From an uncultured Prevotella sp. (GTDB lineage Bacteria > Bacteroidota > Bacteroidia > Bacteroidales > Bacteroidaceae): 64,000 nucleotides of DNA. The notes under the pieces were generated by a model. That model had not been told where the DNA came from, made no database searches, and saw only the letters and a list, made by a program, of their open reading frames with translations. The position numbers and the translations under genes are program-made. This document shows, piece by piece, positions 31,709 through 40,687 of the stretch. Every line of letters starts with the position of its first letter. Positions within the stretch are counted from its first letter, which is position 1. Where the stretch lies: positions 23,163 through 87,162 of the forward strand of contig CALUEX010000006.1 in assembly GCA_944319815.1 (NCBI GenBank). The letters are read 5' to 3'.

Positions 31709-32901
31709 ACCTTCAAACCTATTTCCGACAATACCGGTAAAGCATCTTCCACCGTGGAAACCCATCCGTAATCGGCCATGCCGAATATAGGTGCATCCTT
31801 GTCAGGGTTTATCGCGATTATCCTTTTTGCCCCGGTGATGGCAGCCGTGTGCTGTATCTGTCCGCTGATGCCTATTGCGACGTAAAGGTCGGGCGATATG
31901 GTCTGCCCTGTTTGCCCCACCTGTCGCGACGGGTCAATCAGTCCGCACTCAACTGCCGCCCTCGAACCGGCCACTGCCGCGCCTATGCTTTCGGCCCAAC
32001 GGCTGATTTCAACAACCGTTTCCTTATCCCTTACGCCGCGCCCTATGCCAACAACGATGCGGCTGTCGTTGAGCGACTTGCCCGTTGACACCTTCACGGT
32101 TTCACCTAACAGGCTTATCCTCGTATCCGGTTCAAAGGCCGACAAGTCATGCCATACTATCTCTCCTGTACGACTCCAGTCGCACCTTTGTGCCTTCATC
32201 ACGCCCGGACGCACCGATGCCATCTGTGGACGATGCCCCAGAGTGACGATAGTGGCCATGAGGTTACCGCCAAAAGCCGGCCTTACCTGCCTCAACAGGC
32301 CTGTTTCCGGGTCGATGCAAAGCCCTGTGCAATCAGCCGTAAGCCCTGTCCGCAGTATCGAAGCAAGACGGGCTGACAGCCCACGCCCCTTCTGCGTAGC
32401 GCCTACCAGCAACACGGCAGGGCACAACTCCTTGACTATCTTGGCCACGGCCTTGGCATAATTCTCCTCGATGTATGCCGAAAGGGCCTCAGAGTCGAGC
32501 AGGTGCACACGCTCCGCGCCGTAAGCTATAAGTTCCTTTGCTTGTTCCTCAAGTCCGTGCCCGGCAAGAATGGCCTCAACACACTGCCCTGACTGTGCGG
32601 CAAGTTCGGCGGCCTTACCTAACAGTTCTGCCGTAACAGGCGACAGCTTGCCGCGCGACGTTTCGGCCAGCACATATATTCCGTTACCTTCGTCAACATT
32701 CCCAGTCTGCGCACTGGCCATGGTCAACGCCCCGGCAGGGCACGACCTGGTGCAGTCACCACACAGTCGGCAAGCGTCAACGTCAATCTCCGGATAGTCA
32801 ACCAGCCTGATAGCTCCATACGCACAGCTGCCCTCGCATATTCCGCACTGCGTGCAAAGCTCCTTGTCAAGGCGCAGGGCAAATCCTTTTATATTGTCCA
32901 T
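31705..32901 (-). CDS. etfA: electron transfer flavoprotein alpha subunit with N-terminal 2[4Fe-4S] ferredoxin
   Basis: Residues about 1-65 form a bacterial ferredoxin module with two cysteine clusters, C-T-Q-C-G-I-C-E-G-S-C and C-R-L-C-G-D-C-T-R-S-C-P. Residues 75-398 are EtfA, ending in the FAD-binding domain with G-R-G-V-R-D-K, V-G-Q-T-G and G-I-S-G-Q-I-Q-H-T-A. ETF moves electrons between flavin dehydrogenases and the quinone or ferredoxin pool. The ferredoxin fusion is typical of anaerobic, often bifurcating or CarE-like, ETFs. It overlaps etfB by 13 bp and the porin gene by 4 bp. Confidence 0.92.
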   Translation of the reverse strand: MDNIKGFALRLDKELCTQCGICEGSCAYGAIRLVDYPEIDVDACRLCGDCTRSCPAGALTMASAQTGNVDEGNGIYVLAETSRGKLSPVTAELLGKAAELAAQSGQCVEAILAGHGLEEQAKELIAYGAERVHLLDSEALSAYIEENYAKAVAKIVKELCPAVLLVGATQKGRGLSARLASILRTGLTADCTGLCIDPETGLLRQVRPAFGGNLMATIVTLGHRPQMASVRPGVMKAQRCDWSRTGEIVWHDLSAFEPDTRISLLGETVKVSTGKSLNDSRIVVGIGRGVRDKETVVEISRWAESIGAAVAGSRAAVECGLIDPSRQVGQTGQTISPDLYVAIGISGQIQHTAAITGAKRIIAINPDKDAPIFGMADYGWVSTVEDALPVLSEIGLKV

Positions 32902-33692
32902 TTTTCTTCTTCCTTTAGTTCTTCAACTGTTCCCAAACACTTCCTGAAGGCCGCAGCCAAAGCCTCACCGTCGGCTATCCAGCAGGTATCCTTGCGGCTT
33001 TCGGCCACTTCGGTTTCAACAACCTTCGTCGGCGAAGCATTCAAACCAACCTCCGTGCCGTCCAAATCCAAGTCGGTTTCGTTCCAACGCACAATTTCCA
33101 TGCCTTGCGCACGCCTCCATCCGGCCAGCGTCGGAGGGTTAACGGAAAACTCCTTGCCCACCATAACGGCGCATGGCAATGCCACACTAAGCCTTTGCAG
33201 AGTGTCGCCGGCCTCTTTAACGACCTCCACACGTCCGTCAACGGGTGTCTCCGCCTCCACGATATGCGTCACTTGGGGTATTCCAAGCATACCTGCGACC
33301 TCAGGACCAACCTGTGCCGTGTCACCGTCAATGGCCATACGACCAAGAAAGAGCATATCAAAACCTATCTTTCTCGCCGCAGCAGACAGCGCAACACTTG
33401 TGCAAAAAGTGTCGCTCCCGGCAAATGCGGGCGAAGAAAGCAGCACTGCACGGTCAGCACCGAGCTGCAAAGCCTCGCGCAAGACACTCTCTGCCGAGGC
33501 CGGACCCATGCTCACCGCCACCACTTCAGCTCCCGTTTCAGCCTTCAGGTCGAGAGCAACCTGCAAGGCGCAAAGGTCATCCGGATTGGTACGGGTCATT
33601 GATGACGAACGCTTCAGCGTCTTCGTAACGGGGTCGATGCCAACTTTAGTGGAGCGTGGCACCTGCTTCAAAAACACAATATATCTTTCCAT
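32889..33692 (-). CDS. etfB: electron transfer flavoprotein beta subunit
   Basis: The 267-residue protein starts M-E-R-Y-I-V-F-L-K-Q-V-P, carries the nucleotide-binding segment with the A-I-D-G-D-T-A-Q-V-G-P-E signature near 120-131, and ends in the helical arm. It pairs with EtfA, encoded just downstream with a 13-bp overlap. Whether it holds AMP or a second FAD, and so whether the complex bifurcates, cannot be told by eye. The FAD-dependent oxidoreductase gene lies 56 bp upstream on the same strand. Confidence 0.92.
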   Translation of the reverse strand: MERYIVFLKQVPRSTKVGIDPVTKTLKRSSSMTRTNPDDLCALQVALDLKAETGAEVVAVSMGPASAESVLREALQLGADRAVLLSSPAFAGSDTFCTSVALSAAARKIGFDMLFLGRMAIDGDTAQVGPEVAGMLGIPQVTHIVEAETPVDGRVEVVKEAGDTLQRLSVALPCAVMVGKEFSVNPPTLAGWRRAQGMEIVRWNETDLDLDGTEVGLNASPTKVVETEVAESRKDTCWIADGEALAAAFRKCLGTVEELKEEEKWTI

Positions 33693-33748
33693 TATGCCTT
33701 ATTATCGTTTACTAAACCTTTATCCTACAATATCTCAAGCTGCATCTT

Positions 33749-34981
33749 CTATCCACCCTTCTTGTTTGAGCGGGCATCTGCACACCTGCGTTGGAACTCG
33801 ACCGTGAACGGGTCAACGTCACCGAAACGCATCGGGGAGAACAATTCAGGGTTGACAAACGGCTTCTCACCCGTCAGGAGTTCAGCAGCCAGCCGTCCCA
33901 TGCCGCCACCGCAAGCCACTCCGCCGCCACAACAACCCGCAACGGCAAACAAACCTTCATATTGGGGCAATACGCCGATAACGAACATCGCATCAGGCAC
34001 GTAGCACGAAGGGCCTGACATATAGTGTGCGATGGGCAGGGTGTCGATGTCTTTGAGGTACTTCTTCAGCAAAGGGGCACACTCGTCAAGTACCGTCCAC
34101 TTGGCCGCCTCGTTGAAATCGAAGTCGTCCAGCTTGTCTGTAAGCGTAGACGGGTCGAACGCCTGGCACTCACTCTCACGCAGACCGATGATTAACGCAC
34201 CGACGTCAGAACGTGTAAAGGCACGTGCATCGGGTATTACCGTGAACGGATGGTTGGCCGGGAAACGCTCGAGGTCTGTCGAAGTTATCCAGAAATGGCT
34301 TCTTACGGGAGTGAACGGAAGGCCTATCCCCAACGGGCGCATCAGCAAGTTGGCCCACGCACCGGCAGCATTGACCACCACACCGGCCGTCAGCACCGTG
34401 CCGTCGGCAAGCCCGACACCCGCTACCCTGCCGTCGGCCACCTTGATAGAGGCCACCTTGCAATGCGGTTTCAACGTCACGCCGAGCATCGAAGCAGCCT
34501 TTGCATAACCGAGACAAAGCGACGCCGAGTCGATGAAAGCATCCGTGGGCATATATGTTGCCACGTCAACGGCATCGGCCTCTATCCACGGCAACAGTTC
34601 TTTCAGCTTGTCGCGGCCAATACGTTCGTTGGGTATGCCGAAGCGCGTCGCCGCATCTTCAAGAGCCTCAAGCCCCTTCAGGGATGTTTCAGAGGATGCC
34701 ATCGTAACGCTGCCGCACACCTGCAAGCCAAGCGAAGTACCAGTAAACGACTCTATTTCATCTATACAGTCGTATGTTTCCTGCACTATTTCCATCAGGC
34801 CGGGTTTCGTCCTTGCACGTGTAAGGAGGCAAGCCGCGCGCGAAGAAGCCTGTGAAGCTATGTCGTTTCCATCGAGAAGGAGGATGCGCCCGGCCTTGCG
34901 CTTGGCCAGTTGATAGGCCGTTGCACAGCCAAGAAGACCTCCACCTATTATTATAATGTCGTAACTTGAATTATCCATCAC
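33749..34981 (-). CDS. FAD-dependent oxidoreductase of the DAO/glycine-oxidase family
   Basis: The 410-residue protein starts with the Rossmann motif I-I-I-I-G-G-G-L-L-G-C-A-T-A-Y. It has the second FAD motif V-V-N-A-A-G-A-W-A-N near 205 and the C-terminal G-L-F-A-V-A-G-C-C-G-G-G-V near 345. Relatives oxidise secondary or tertiary amines and amino acids (sarcosine, proline, D-amino acids, glycine betaine products). Some, such as sarcosine dehydrogenase, pass electrons to ETF. That ETF pairing is encoded directly downstream, so an amine or amino acid substrate is inferred. It follows the transporter gene by 8 bp. Confidence 0.85.
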   Translation of the reverse strand: MMDNSSYDIIIIGGGLLGCATAYQLAKRKAGRILLLDGNDIASQASSRAACLLTRARTKPGLMEIVQETYDCIDEIESFTGTSLGLQVCGSVTMASSETSLKGLEALEDAATRFGIPNERIGRDKLKELLPWIEADAVDVATYMPTDAFIDSASLCLGYAKAASMLGVTLKPHCKVASIKVADGRVAGVGLADGTVLTAGVVVNAAGAWANLLMRPLGIGLPFTPVRSHFWITSTDLERFPANHPFTVIPDARAFTRSDVGALIIGLRESECQAFDPSTLTDKLDDFDFNEAAKWTVLDECAPLLKKYLKDIDTLPIAHYMSGPSCYVPDAMFVIGVLPQYEGLFAVAGCCGGGVACGGGMGRLAAELLTGEKPFVNPELFSPMRFGDVDPFTVEFQRRCADARSNKKGG

Positions 34982-34989
34982 CTAAAAAA

Positions 34990-36318
34990 TCAAATCGTGT
35001 TATACTGTAACTGCATGAATACATTGGCGTCAGCCGACGGGTTACGGTCTCTCTTGCCACGCATATAGCGCTTATATATAAGTACAGTGGCCACGGCAAA
35101 CAACACCGTGCACGAAGCACCTACGAAGCAGGCCATGTGATTGAACAGTGCAAACCAGTCTGTCTTGATGTTGAGCGACTCTTTCGTGAACAACAGCGTC
35201 ACCGTGCCGATGTAGCCGATGAAGTCAATCATGGCGATGAAGAAGCCCACATTGCCCTTTATGCGAAAGCAAGCTATGAAACGGTCGAAGAAGATTGTCT
35301 GGAACGTAAGGTAGGCCAGATAGAGCGAGAGACTGATAACGAACAGCCAAGTGACAGGCTGGAGGTTGAGCTCATGGTAATTGAACGATACGTAAGTCAG
35401 CGTCATGCAGCCGGCAAGGACCAATGCCATGAGGCACATTATGGCCTTGATGTTGCTGCGGAAGAAGATGAACAGGGCGAAGATGGCGAGTATGACAAGC
35501 GTCACGACGGTGTCAACCTTGGCAAAAAGCCATGACGACTGGCCGCTCATGTCGAGTATGTTGACGAGGAAGTCCTCCTTGATGTCGCGCAGCACGAGCA
35601 GCATGAAGTTGCCGATGAAGAGTAGCGAGAGGATTGGGGCATACTTCATGAACAGCGCCTTGCGGCCATGCCCGTCGAGGGTGACACGCTCGTTGCGCAA
35701 GGCTATGTCTTCCGCCGAGGGCCGCGGCAGGCGTTTCAGCATATAGCCCATGAACACTAACAACGGCAGGGCACACCCGCCGATGGCTGCCGGCATCCAG
35801 AACTGGTCGATGCGCAACTCGTTCATCGCGAAAAGGCCGAAACTCTTGGCAAGGCCGGAACTGAAAACGATGCTGACACCGAGCAGACTGGCAAGGATGT
35901 CGGTGACCTTGCGCCCCTCGATGAAGCTGAAGATGACACCCCACATACACCCGAGCGACAATCCGTTAATAAACATAGGAACGACGTTGTAGGGCATCGG
36001 CAACATCCCGAAGCCAATCAACGACACCTCGGCAAGCACAGCCATGCCGACAAAAAACCTGAAACGGTTTTCTTTCTTCAACTCGGAGATAATCTTGATG
36101 CCGAAGAACTTGGATATTACATACCCCAAAATCTGGATTGTGGTGACTGCCACCTTGTAGTCGCTGCCAAAGAACGTAAGACCGTCAAACGCCGCAGCTG
36201 TGTAAGGCTTGCGCAAGGCGTAAACCAATGAATAAGAAAGCAGCGCAGCGCCTCCGGCCCAAAGGATAAGCAGAAGGTCTGACACTTGCCTTGTCTTGCA
36301 ATCTTGTTTCATGTCCAT
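34990..36318 (-). CDS. MFS-like transporter (DUF5690-type)
   Basis: The protein of about 442 residues has roughly twelve membrane helices and an R-K-P-Y-T-A-A motif after helix 1, resembling hexose-phosphate or glycerol-phosphate antiporter relatives and the DUF5690 group. The promoter box at 36343-36350 predicts transcription from about 36337, so the start is M-D-M-K-Q at 36318 and not the upstream ATG at 36384. It is the first gene of the operon transporter-oxidoreductase-etfB-etfA-porin and probably carries the substrate across the inner membrane. Confidence 0.8.
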   Translation of the reverse strand: MDMKQDCKTRQVSDLLLILWAGGAALLSYSLVYALRKPYTAAAFDGLTFFGSDYKVAVTTIQILGYVISKFFGIKIISELKKENRFRFFVGMAVLAEVSLIGFGMLPMPYNVVPMFINGLSLGCMWGVIFSFIEGRKVTDILASLLGVSIVFSSGLAKSFGLFAMNELRIDQFWMPAAIGGCALPLLVFMGYMLKRLPRPSAEDIALRNERVTLDGHGRKALFMKYAPILSLLFIGNFMLLVLRDIKEDFLVNILDMSGQSSWLFAKVDTVVTLVILAIFALFIFFRSNIKAIMCLMALVLAGCMTLTYVSFNYHELNLQPVTWLFVISLSLYLAYLTFQTIFFDRFIACFRIKGNVGFFIAMIDFIGYIGTVTLLFTKESLNIKTDWFALFNHMACFVGASCTVLFAVATVLIYKRYMRGKRDRNPSADANVFMQLQYNTI

Positions 36319-36342
36319 AATACTTTTTTTTGATTTCGAGCG

Positions 36343-36350
36343 CAAAATTA
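36343..36350 (-). promoter_or_regulatory. promoter box of the ETF operon
   Basis: The minus strand reads TAATTTTG (TAnnTTTG), 25 bp upstream of the chosen start codon at 36318. It decides between two in-frame starts. Confidence 0.6.
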
Positions 36351-36570
36351 CCGCACCCCGGCGGCTGGAAAAATGAATTTTCATGTATTATGGACACTTT
36401 ACTGAAAGGCGTAAATTAATTAATATTCATGTTGCAGACATGAAACAACATTGAAACAACCTAAACGGTAATGAAACATCGCGGCAAGCCCAACTGGGCA
36501 CAACGGGCATACGCCCCGGCACACGGAAAGGCCGCACGACCTGCCCTACCGGACAGTCACGCGCAACTAA

Positions 36571-36687
36571 CTGACAATCAACAACATAACAAACGCCTCG
36601 TAAAAGATGCCCTTTTGCAAGCCGAAAGGCCACCTTTTACAGCTCAATATGTGCCCTTTCGCCACGCCGTTTGGCATATATCAATAA
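36571..36687. repeat. 22-bp-period array (4 units) preceded by inverted tail motif
   Basis: CTGACAATCAAC at 36571 is the reverse complement of GTTGATTGTCAG. Units follow at 36600, 36622, 36644 and 36666 with constant 22-bp phase. The tail lies before the array here, so this copy is inverted relative to those at 1779 and 18832. Confidence 0.7.
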
Positions 36688-36712
36688 ACGAATGTCCGCT
36701 ACGCTCCCATTC

Positions 36713-36840
36713 ATTAGTAGTTAAAGGAGTTAAAGTTATTTTTTATCGGAGTTAAGGAGTTATGTAGTAAAGGAGTTAAGACATTAGCCTTTTCATCAAC
36801 TCCCCTCCCCTCGGGGAGGCTGGGAGGGGGCTGCCTTTTC
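36713..36840. repeat. GGAGTTAA word array and CCCCTCCCCTCGGGGAGG hairpin
   Basis: GGAGTTAA and variants recur five times from 36713 to 36780, without an inverted partner. A G/C hairpin follows near 36803-36832 (CCCCTCCCCTCGGGGAGGCT). No coding signal is present. The rest of the spacer to 37014 shows nothing else recognisable. Confidence 0.55.
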
Positions 36841-37014
36841 GCTCACTAAGGAGTTGAATACAAATGCTTAGTCTACTTATTGCCTGATTAACAAAGGCAT
36901 GGAAAATTAGAGATACCTACTATTGTAATCCCACTGCAAACATCCGATAAGGCCAATCTACACAAGGCAAGCCTAATATAGACGCATAGCTTTGCTCGTT
37001 TAACAAAAATTCAG

Positions 37015-37022
37015 TAACTTTG
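37015..37022 (+). promoter_or_regulatory. promoter box of the ThrE-type exporter gene
   Basis: TAACTTTG, an exact TAnnTTTG match, 55 bp upstream of the start codon at 37077. Confidence 0.65.
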
Positions 37023-37076
37023 CGCCCGTTTTCAAGATAACATATTAACATTCATAAACAACAACAAAACATCCCC

Positions 37077-38375
37077 ATGCAACAAGAAACTGACGACCAA
37101 ATCCACGAAAGGTTGAAAGCCACGGCAATATTCCTTGCCGAATACGCCTCGACGCTTATGGCTGTAGGCGCACAGACGTCACGCATACAGCTAAACACGG
37201 TGCGCATGGCGCGCTCGTTCGGCTACCACGCCAACCTGCTCATCTTCCCCAAGACGCTCAGCATAACACTGCTTGACGCCGAGCACAACCACTCTTACAC
37301 ATACATCAAGAAGACCCCGGCCATGGCGTTGAACTTCAAGGCCAACATGAAGCTGTCCGCCCTGTCATGGAAAGCCTTTGACCACAAGCTGCCCCTGAAG
37401 GAGCTATGGAGGATGTTCAAGATAATAGTGAAGGAGAAACGCGAAAGCCGGTGGACTGTATTGCTGCTCGTGTCGTTTGCCAACGCCTGCTTCTGCCGCC
37501 TGTTCGACGGCAACCTTACGTCCATGGCGATAGTATGGGTGGCCACGTTCATAGGCTTCTTCATCCGCCAACAGCTCACCAGCCGCGGCGTCAACCACCT
37601 TGCCGTGTTCGTAATCTGCGCCTTCGTCTCCACCATGGTCGGCGTAACAGACTTCCTCTTCTTCCACGGCGGCACGGAAGACATATCGCTCGGTACGTCG
37701 ATGCTATACTTAGTGCCGGGCGTTCCGCTAATCAACGGCGTGATGGACATCGTTGACGGCCATGCCCTCGACGGCATAGCGCGCCTGACCAACGCCTGCC
37801 TACTGATTATATGCATAGCCCTCGGACTGTCGGCCACGGTCATCATGTTCGACATCGACCCTACTACGTTCACCAAGGTTGTACGCCCGGACGTCGTCCA
37901 GGCCGCCATAGCCGACGGACTTTTTGCCGCCGTTGCCGGCGTCGGGTTCGCCATCATCAGCAATCCGCCGCGCAAGGCACTGCTCATCTGCGCCCTGCTG
38001 GCGTGCGTAGGGCACGGCATACGCTACTTCCTGATGCACAACACAGGACTGATGCTCGACCAAGTGACGGCCTCTACCATTGCCGGCTTCGCCATAGGCC
38101 TCCTGGCCGTGCCTTTTGCCATGCGCATACATTGCCCTGCCGAGTGCTTCGCATTCCCGTCGCTGCTGCCAATGGTTCCCGGTATGTTTGCCTACAAGAC
38201 CGTCCGCGACCTTATAAACATAGTGCGCCTGCCCGACGAATACACAATGGAATACGTCTCGCGCTTCTTCCACAACTCATCGCTTACCGTGCTGGTGATG
38301 TTCGGTATGGTTGTCGGCTGCATCATACCAATATTCATTTTCCACCGACAGTCATTCTCGGTAACAAGAGGATAA
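37077..38375 (+). CDS. threonine/serine exporter ThrE family protein
   Basis: The 432-residue protein is a fusion of the two ThrE halves. The N-terminal part has the soluble region with E-Y-A-S-T-L-M-A-V-G-A-Q-T-S-R near 23, then membrane helices with L-V-P-G-V-P-L-I-N-G-V-M-D near 218. The C-terminal part has a second helix bundle with P-S-L-L-P-M-V-P-G near 360. Bacterial homologues export threonine and serine; related YjjP/YjjB pairs export succinate. The gene stands alone, convergent with the GH28 gene across a 33-bp inverted repeat. Confidence 0.88.
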   Translation: MQQETDDQIHERLKATAIFLAEYASTLMAVGAQTSRIQLNTVRMARSFGYHANLLIFPKTLSITLLDAEHNHSYTYIKKTPAMALNFKANMKLSALSWKAFDHKLPLKELWRMFKIIVKEKRESRWTVLLLVSFANACFCRLFDGNLTSMAIVWVATFIGFFIRQQLTSRGVNHLAVFVICAFVSTMVGVTDFLFFHGGTEDISLGTSMLYLVPGVPLINGVMDIVDGHALDGIARLTNACLLIICIALGLSATVIMFDIDPTTFTKVVRPDVVQAAIADGLFAAVAGVGFAIISNPPRKALLICALLACVGHGIRYFLMHNTGLMLDQVTASTIAGFAIGLLAVPFAMRIHCPAECFAFPSLLPMVPGMFAYKTVRDLINIVRLPDEYTMEYVSRFFHNSSLTVLVMFGMVVGCIIPIFIFHRQSFSVTRG

Positions 38376-38378
38376 AAT

Positions 38379-38468
38379 AAGTGAAGAACGAAGAGGGAGG
38401 GGTGAAGAATTCATTTGCTTAACACATTGCAAACAAATTCTTCACCCTTTCCTCTTCGTTCTTCACTT
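38379..38468. terminator. 33-bp inverted repeat of GAAGAACGAAGAGG words
   Basis: AAGTGAAGAACGAAGAGG and the following bases (38379-38411) pair almost perfectly with 38436-38468. The hairpin spans the gap between the convergent ThrE-type and GH28 genes and includes the GH28 stop codon, so two-way termination is plausible. Confidence 0.65.
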
Positions 38469-39755
38469 AACCACGCAGTTCTCTATCAGCGACGGGTCAA
38501 CGTCGCCGCTCCCGTCGGGATAGTCACAACCCTCGAAAACAAAGTCCTTGAGGCGATACTTGTCTGATGCGCCGACGTCAAAGAACGTCTTGCAACTGAC
38601 GCTGACGTCGCGTATAGTGATGTTGTTGCACTGTGAGAGCGGCATATCGTCGCGCCTTTCCATCTTGTAGAACTGCGTCCAGGGACGCACGACGAGAAAG
38701 CTGCCGCACTGTCCGCTGACGTTTTCAACCGTCACATACTCGTAATGCTGGGGCGTGTCGGGGCGCATCTTCAGCCAAAGCACGCGGTTGGCATCGGTGA
38801 AAGTGCAGTCGCGGAGCACTATGTTCCAGTCGTGCAGGCTCTCGCTGCCCAGCGTCAGGCAGGCGTGAACCGTGCCGAAAGTGCAGCGCTGCACAACGAC
38901 GTTGTAGTTAGGGCCGTTGTCCGGGTCTTTGTCGGCATACGTTCCCTTGCCGCCTTTCAGCACGACGGCATCGTCGTTGACATTCATGTAGCACCCACTG
39001 ACCAGTATGTCGTGGCAGTAGTCGATGTCGATGGCGTCGCTGCTGGGAGCTTTCACGCCCGTTGTAGGCGCGTATATGTGACAGCCTATGTACTTAACGT
39101 GGTGACAGCGGTACAGGTGGTTTGTCCAGAAAGGACTGTTTATGAGCCTTACGTCCTGCACCTGCACGTTCTTGCAGTTAGACATATACACCAGCCGCGG
39201 CCGTAAAGCCTCGAGGTTGGTGCAGTCTTTGTTAAACCTGCGCCTTATCCAAAACTCCTCCCAAAAGCGCAGCCCGTTGCCGTTGATGGTACCGTTGCCC
39301 GTGATTGTGAAGCCGTCGAGACCGTCAGCGTTGACGAGTGCTGCAAAATACAACAGCGTCTGCCCTTCCATGCGCGTCTTCACAAGCGGATAATACTTTA
39401 TGGCGTCAATGCCCTTGAGCACCGCGCCGTCCTGCAAATGCAGGTGGGTGCCCTGCCGGAAAAACAGCGAACCGCTAAGGAACGTGCCCCTCGGCACCAC
39501 CACTACCCCACCGCCGCGACTGGCTGCAAGGTCGATTACGCGCTGTATGGCTTCCGTCTGGAGCAGGGTTGAGTCTGCCTCAACGCCGTAATCAGTCAGT
39601 ACATATTTCATGCCGAGCGTATCCACATCGATACGCGACGTATCACAGAACCACCGGGGCACAGGCTCACCGTTGGGAAACAGACTGCCCTCGGCCTTCG
39701 CTGCATTGAAGAACGAAAAGGCAAGGGCCAGCACGCAAAACAAAATCTTACCCAT
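38463..39755 (-). CDS. glycoside hydrolase family 28 (polygalacturonase-like)
   Basis: The 430-residue protein has a signal peptide (about 1-21, ending A-K-A-E) and a right-handed beta-helix. Active-site blocks resemble GH28: S-S-D-A-I-D-I-D near 238 and N-D-D-A-V-V-L-K-G-G near 260 supply the acidic residues, with H-A-C-L-T-L-G-S-E-S near 298 and W-L-K-M near 328. GH28 enzymes hydrolyse polygalacturonan or rhamnogalacturonan. The sequence looks like the Bacteroidota exo-acting subgroup. No SusC/SusD or other CAZyme gene adjoins it here. Confidence 0.88.
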   Translation of the reverse strand: MGKILFCVLALAFSFFNAAKAEGSLFPNGEPVPRWFCDTSRIDVDTLGMKYVLTDYGVEADSTLLQTEAIQRVIDLAASRGGGVVVVPRGTFLSGSLFFRQGTHLHLQDGAVLKGIDAIKYYPLVKTRMEGQTLLYFAALVNADGLDGFTITGNGTINGNGLRFWEEFWIRRRFNKDCTNLEALRPRLVYMSNCKNVQVQDVRLINSPFWTNHLYRCHHVKYIGCHIYAPTTGVKAPSSDAIDIDYCHDILVSGCYMNVNDDAVVLKGGKGTYADKDPDNGPNYNVVVQRCTFGTVHACLTLGSESLHDWNIVLRDCTFTDANRVLWLKMRPDTPQHYEYVTVENVSGQCGSFLVVRPWTQFYKMERRDDMPLSQCNNITIRDVSVSCKTFFDVGASDKYRLKDFVFEGCDYPDGSGDVDPSLIENCVVK

Positions 39756-39850
39756 ATCCTATATTGATAAACCATCGCTTGCAAGGCATTTACGCACGGG
39801 CTTGAAGCCTGGTCGTAAACGACTGGAAGCCAACACATTACAAAGCATTA

Positions 39851-39938
39851 TGCAAAAGGTGTCATTTTAGCTTGCAAAATAGCACCTTTCACCGTGCAAG
39901 AGGACACATCTTGCACGATGAAAGGCGGCCTTACGCAT
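39851..39938. repeat. 22-bp-period array (4 units)
   Basis: Units begin at 39851, 39873, 39895 and 39917 (TGCAAAAGGTGTCATTTTAG and variants). An ATAATCAAC half of the tail motif follows at about 39937. The array lies between the divergent-end spacer of GH28 and the lipocalin-like gene. Confidence 0.7.
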
Positions 39939-39969
39939 AATCAACTGCGACTAAAGGCATAGCGGGACG

Positions 39970-40668
39970 TCACTCTTGTCCGTCACGGGAAACAGGTGAC
40001 AGCCTGTTGACCTTCACCACTTCATACACACTTTCATACGACTTGGCAAAACCTTCGCTTGACTTGCCCATGTCAACGACCTCAAGTTCGGCGTGAACAG
40101 GAACGCCATTCTTCACGCCTTTGGTAGCCTTGTCGTATTCACGAACCAGCTCGCCAGACTTATCCGTTACCCAATAAGCCACACTACTGCCCTTCGGCGT
40201 GAACGAGCGCACCTCGTGAGCTATCACCAAAGTACCCTCCGTGGCAAAGCTCATGCGCCTTGCCGGAACCAGTTTCGTCATAGGAACGCTTTTCTTTGCC
40301 TGCTGTCCGTTGTCGCGGGCATATCTCAACGTTAGTGCCTTTTTCCTTACCACCAAGCTGTCCTCAGTGAGTTTCTCAACCACGAGCGTGTCGGAAAACT
40401 GTGCGGTGAGCCCGTTGCCGATGCTTTTTCCTGACAGTATGAGCCTGTCGCCGTCACGCCTCCATGCCTCATACTGCAACGTGGCCATATCGACAGACGA
40501 CGCACGGCCGCCATCTTCAAGCCTGAAGCCTTGCGTCATGTTCTCCATCCCCGGCACAGGCTCTATCCACGTGCCTTCAATTCCGGCCTGGCCATAACAA
40601 GACTGCATTGAGCCTGCCATGAACGTGGCTGCAAAAAAAATCGACAAACAATGTCTTTTTGTTTTCAT
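39970..40668 (-). CDS. lipocalin-like lipoprotein
   Basis: The 232-residue protein has a lipoprotein-type signal with M-Q-S-C (Cys24). A lipocalin-like beta-rich domain follows, with G-I-E-G-T-W-I-E-P-V-P near 30 and R-D-G-D-R-L-I-L-S-G near 71. The C-terminal half (about 145-220) is a second beta domain with V-P-V-H-A-E-L-E-V-V-D, reminiscent of NlpE-like OB folds. It is probably exported to the envelope; its ligand is unknown. It is 19 bp from the SDR gene on the same strand, so the pair may be co-transcribed. Confidence 0.65.
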   Translation of the reverse strand: MKTKRHCLSIFFAATFMAGSMQSCYGQAGIEGTWIEPVPGMENMTQGFRLEDGGRASSVDMATLQYEAWRRDGDRLILSGKSIGNGLTAQFSDTLVVEKLTEDSLVVRKKALTLRYARDNGQQAKKSVPMTKLVPARRMSFATEGTLVIAHEVRSFTPKGSSVAYWVTDKSGELVREYDKATKGVKNGVPVHAELEVVDMGKSSEGFAKSYESVYEVVKVNRLSPVSRDGQE

Positions 40669-40687
40669 ACGATATTAAACTGTTTAT

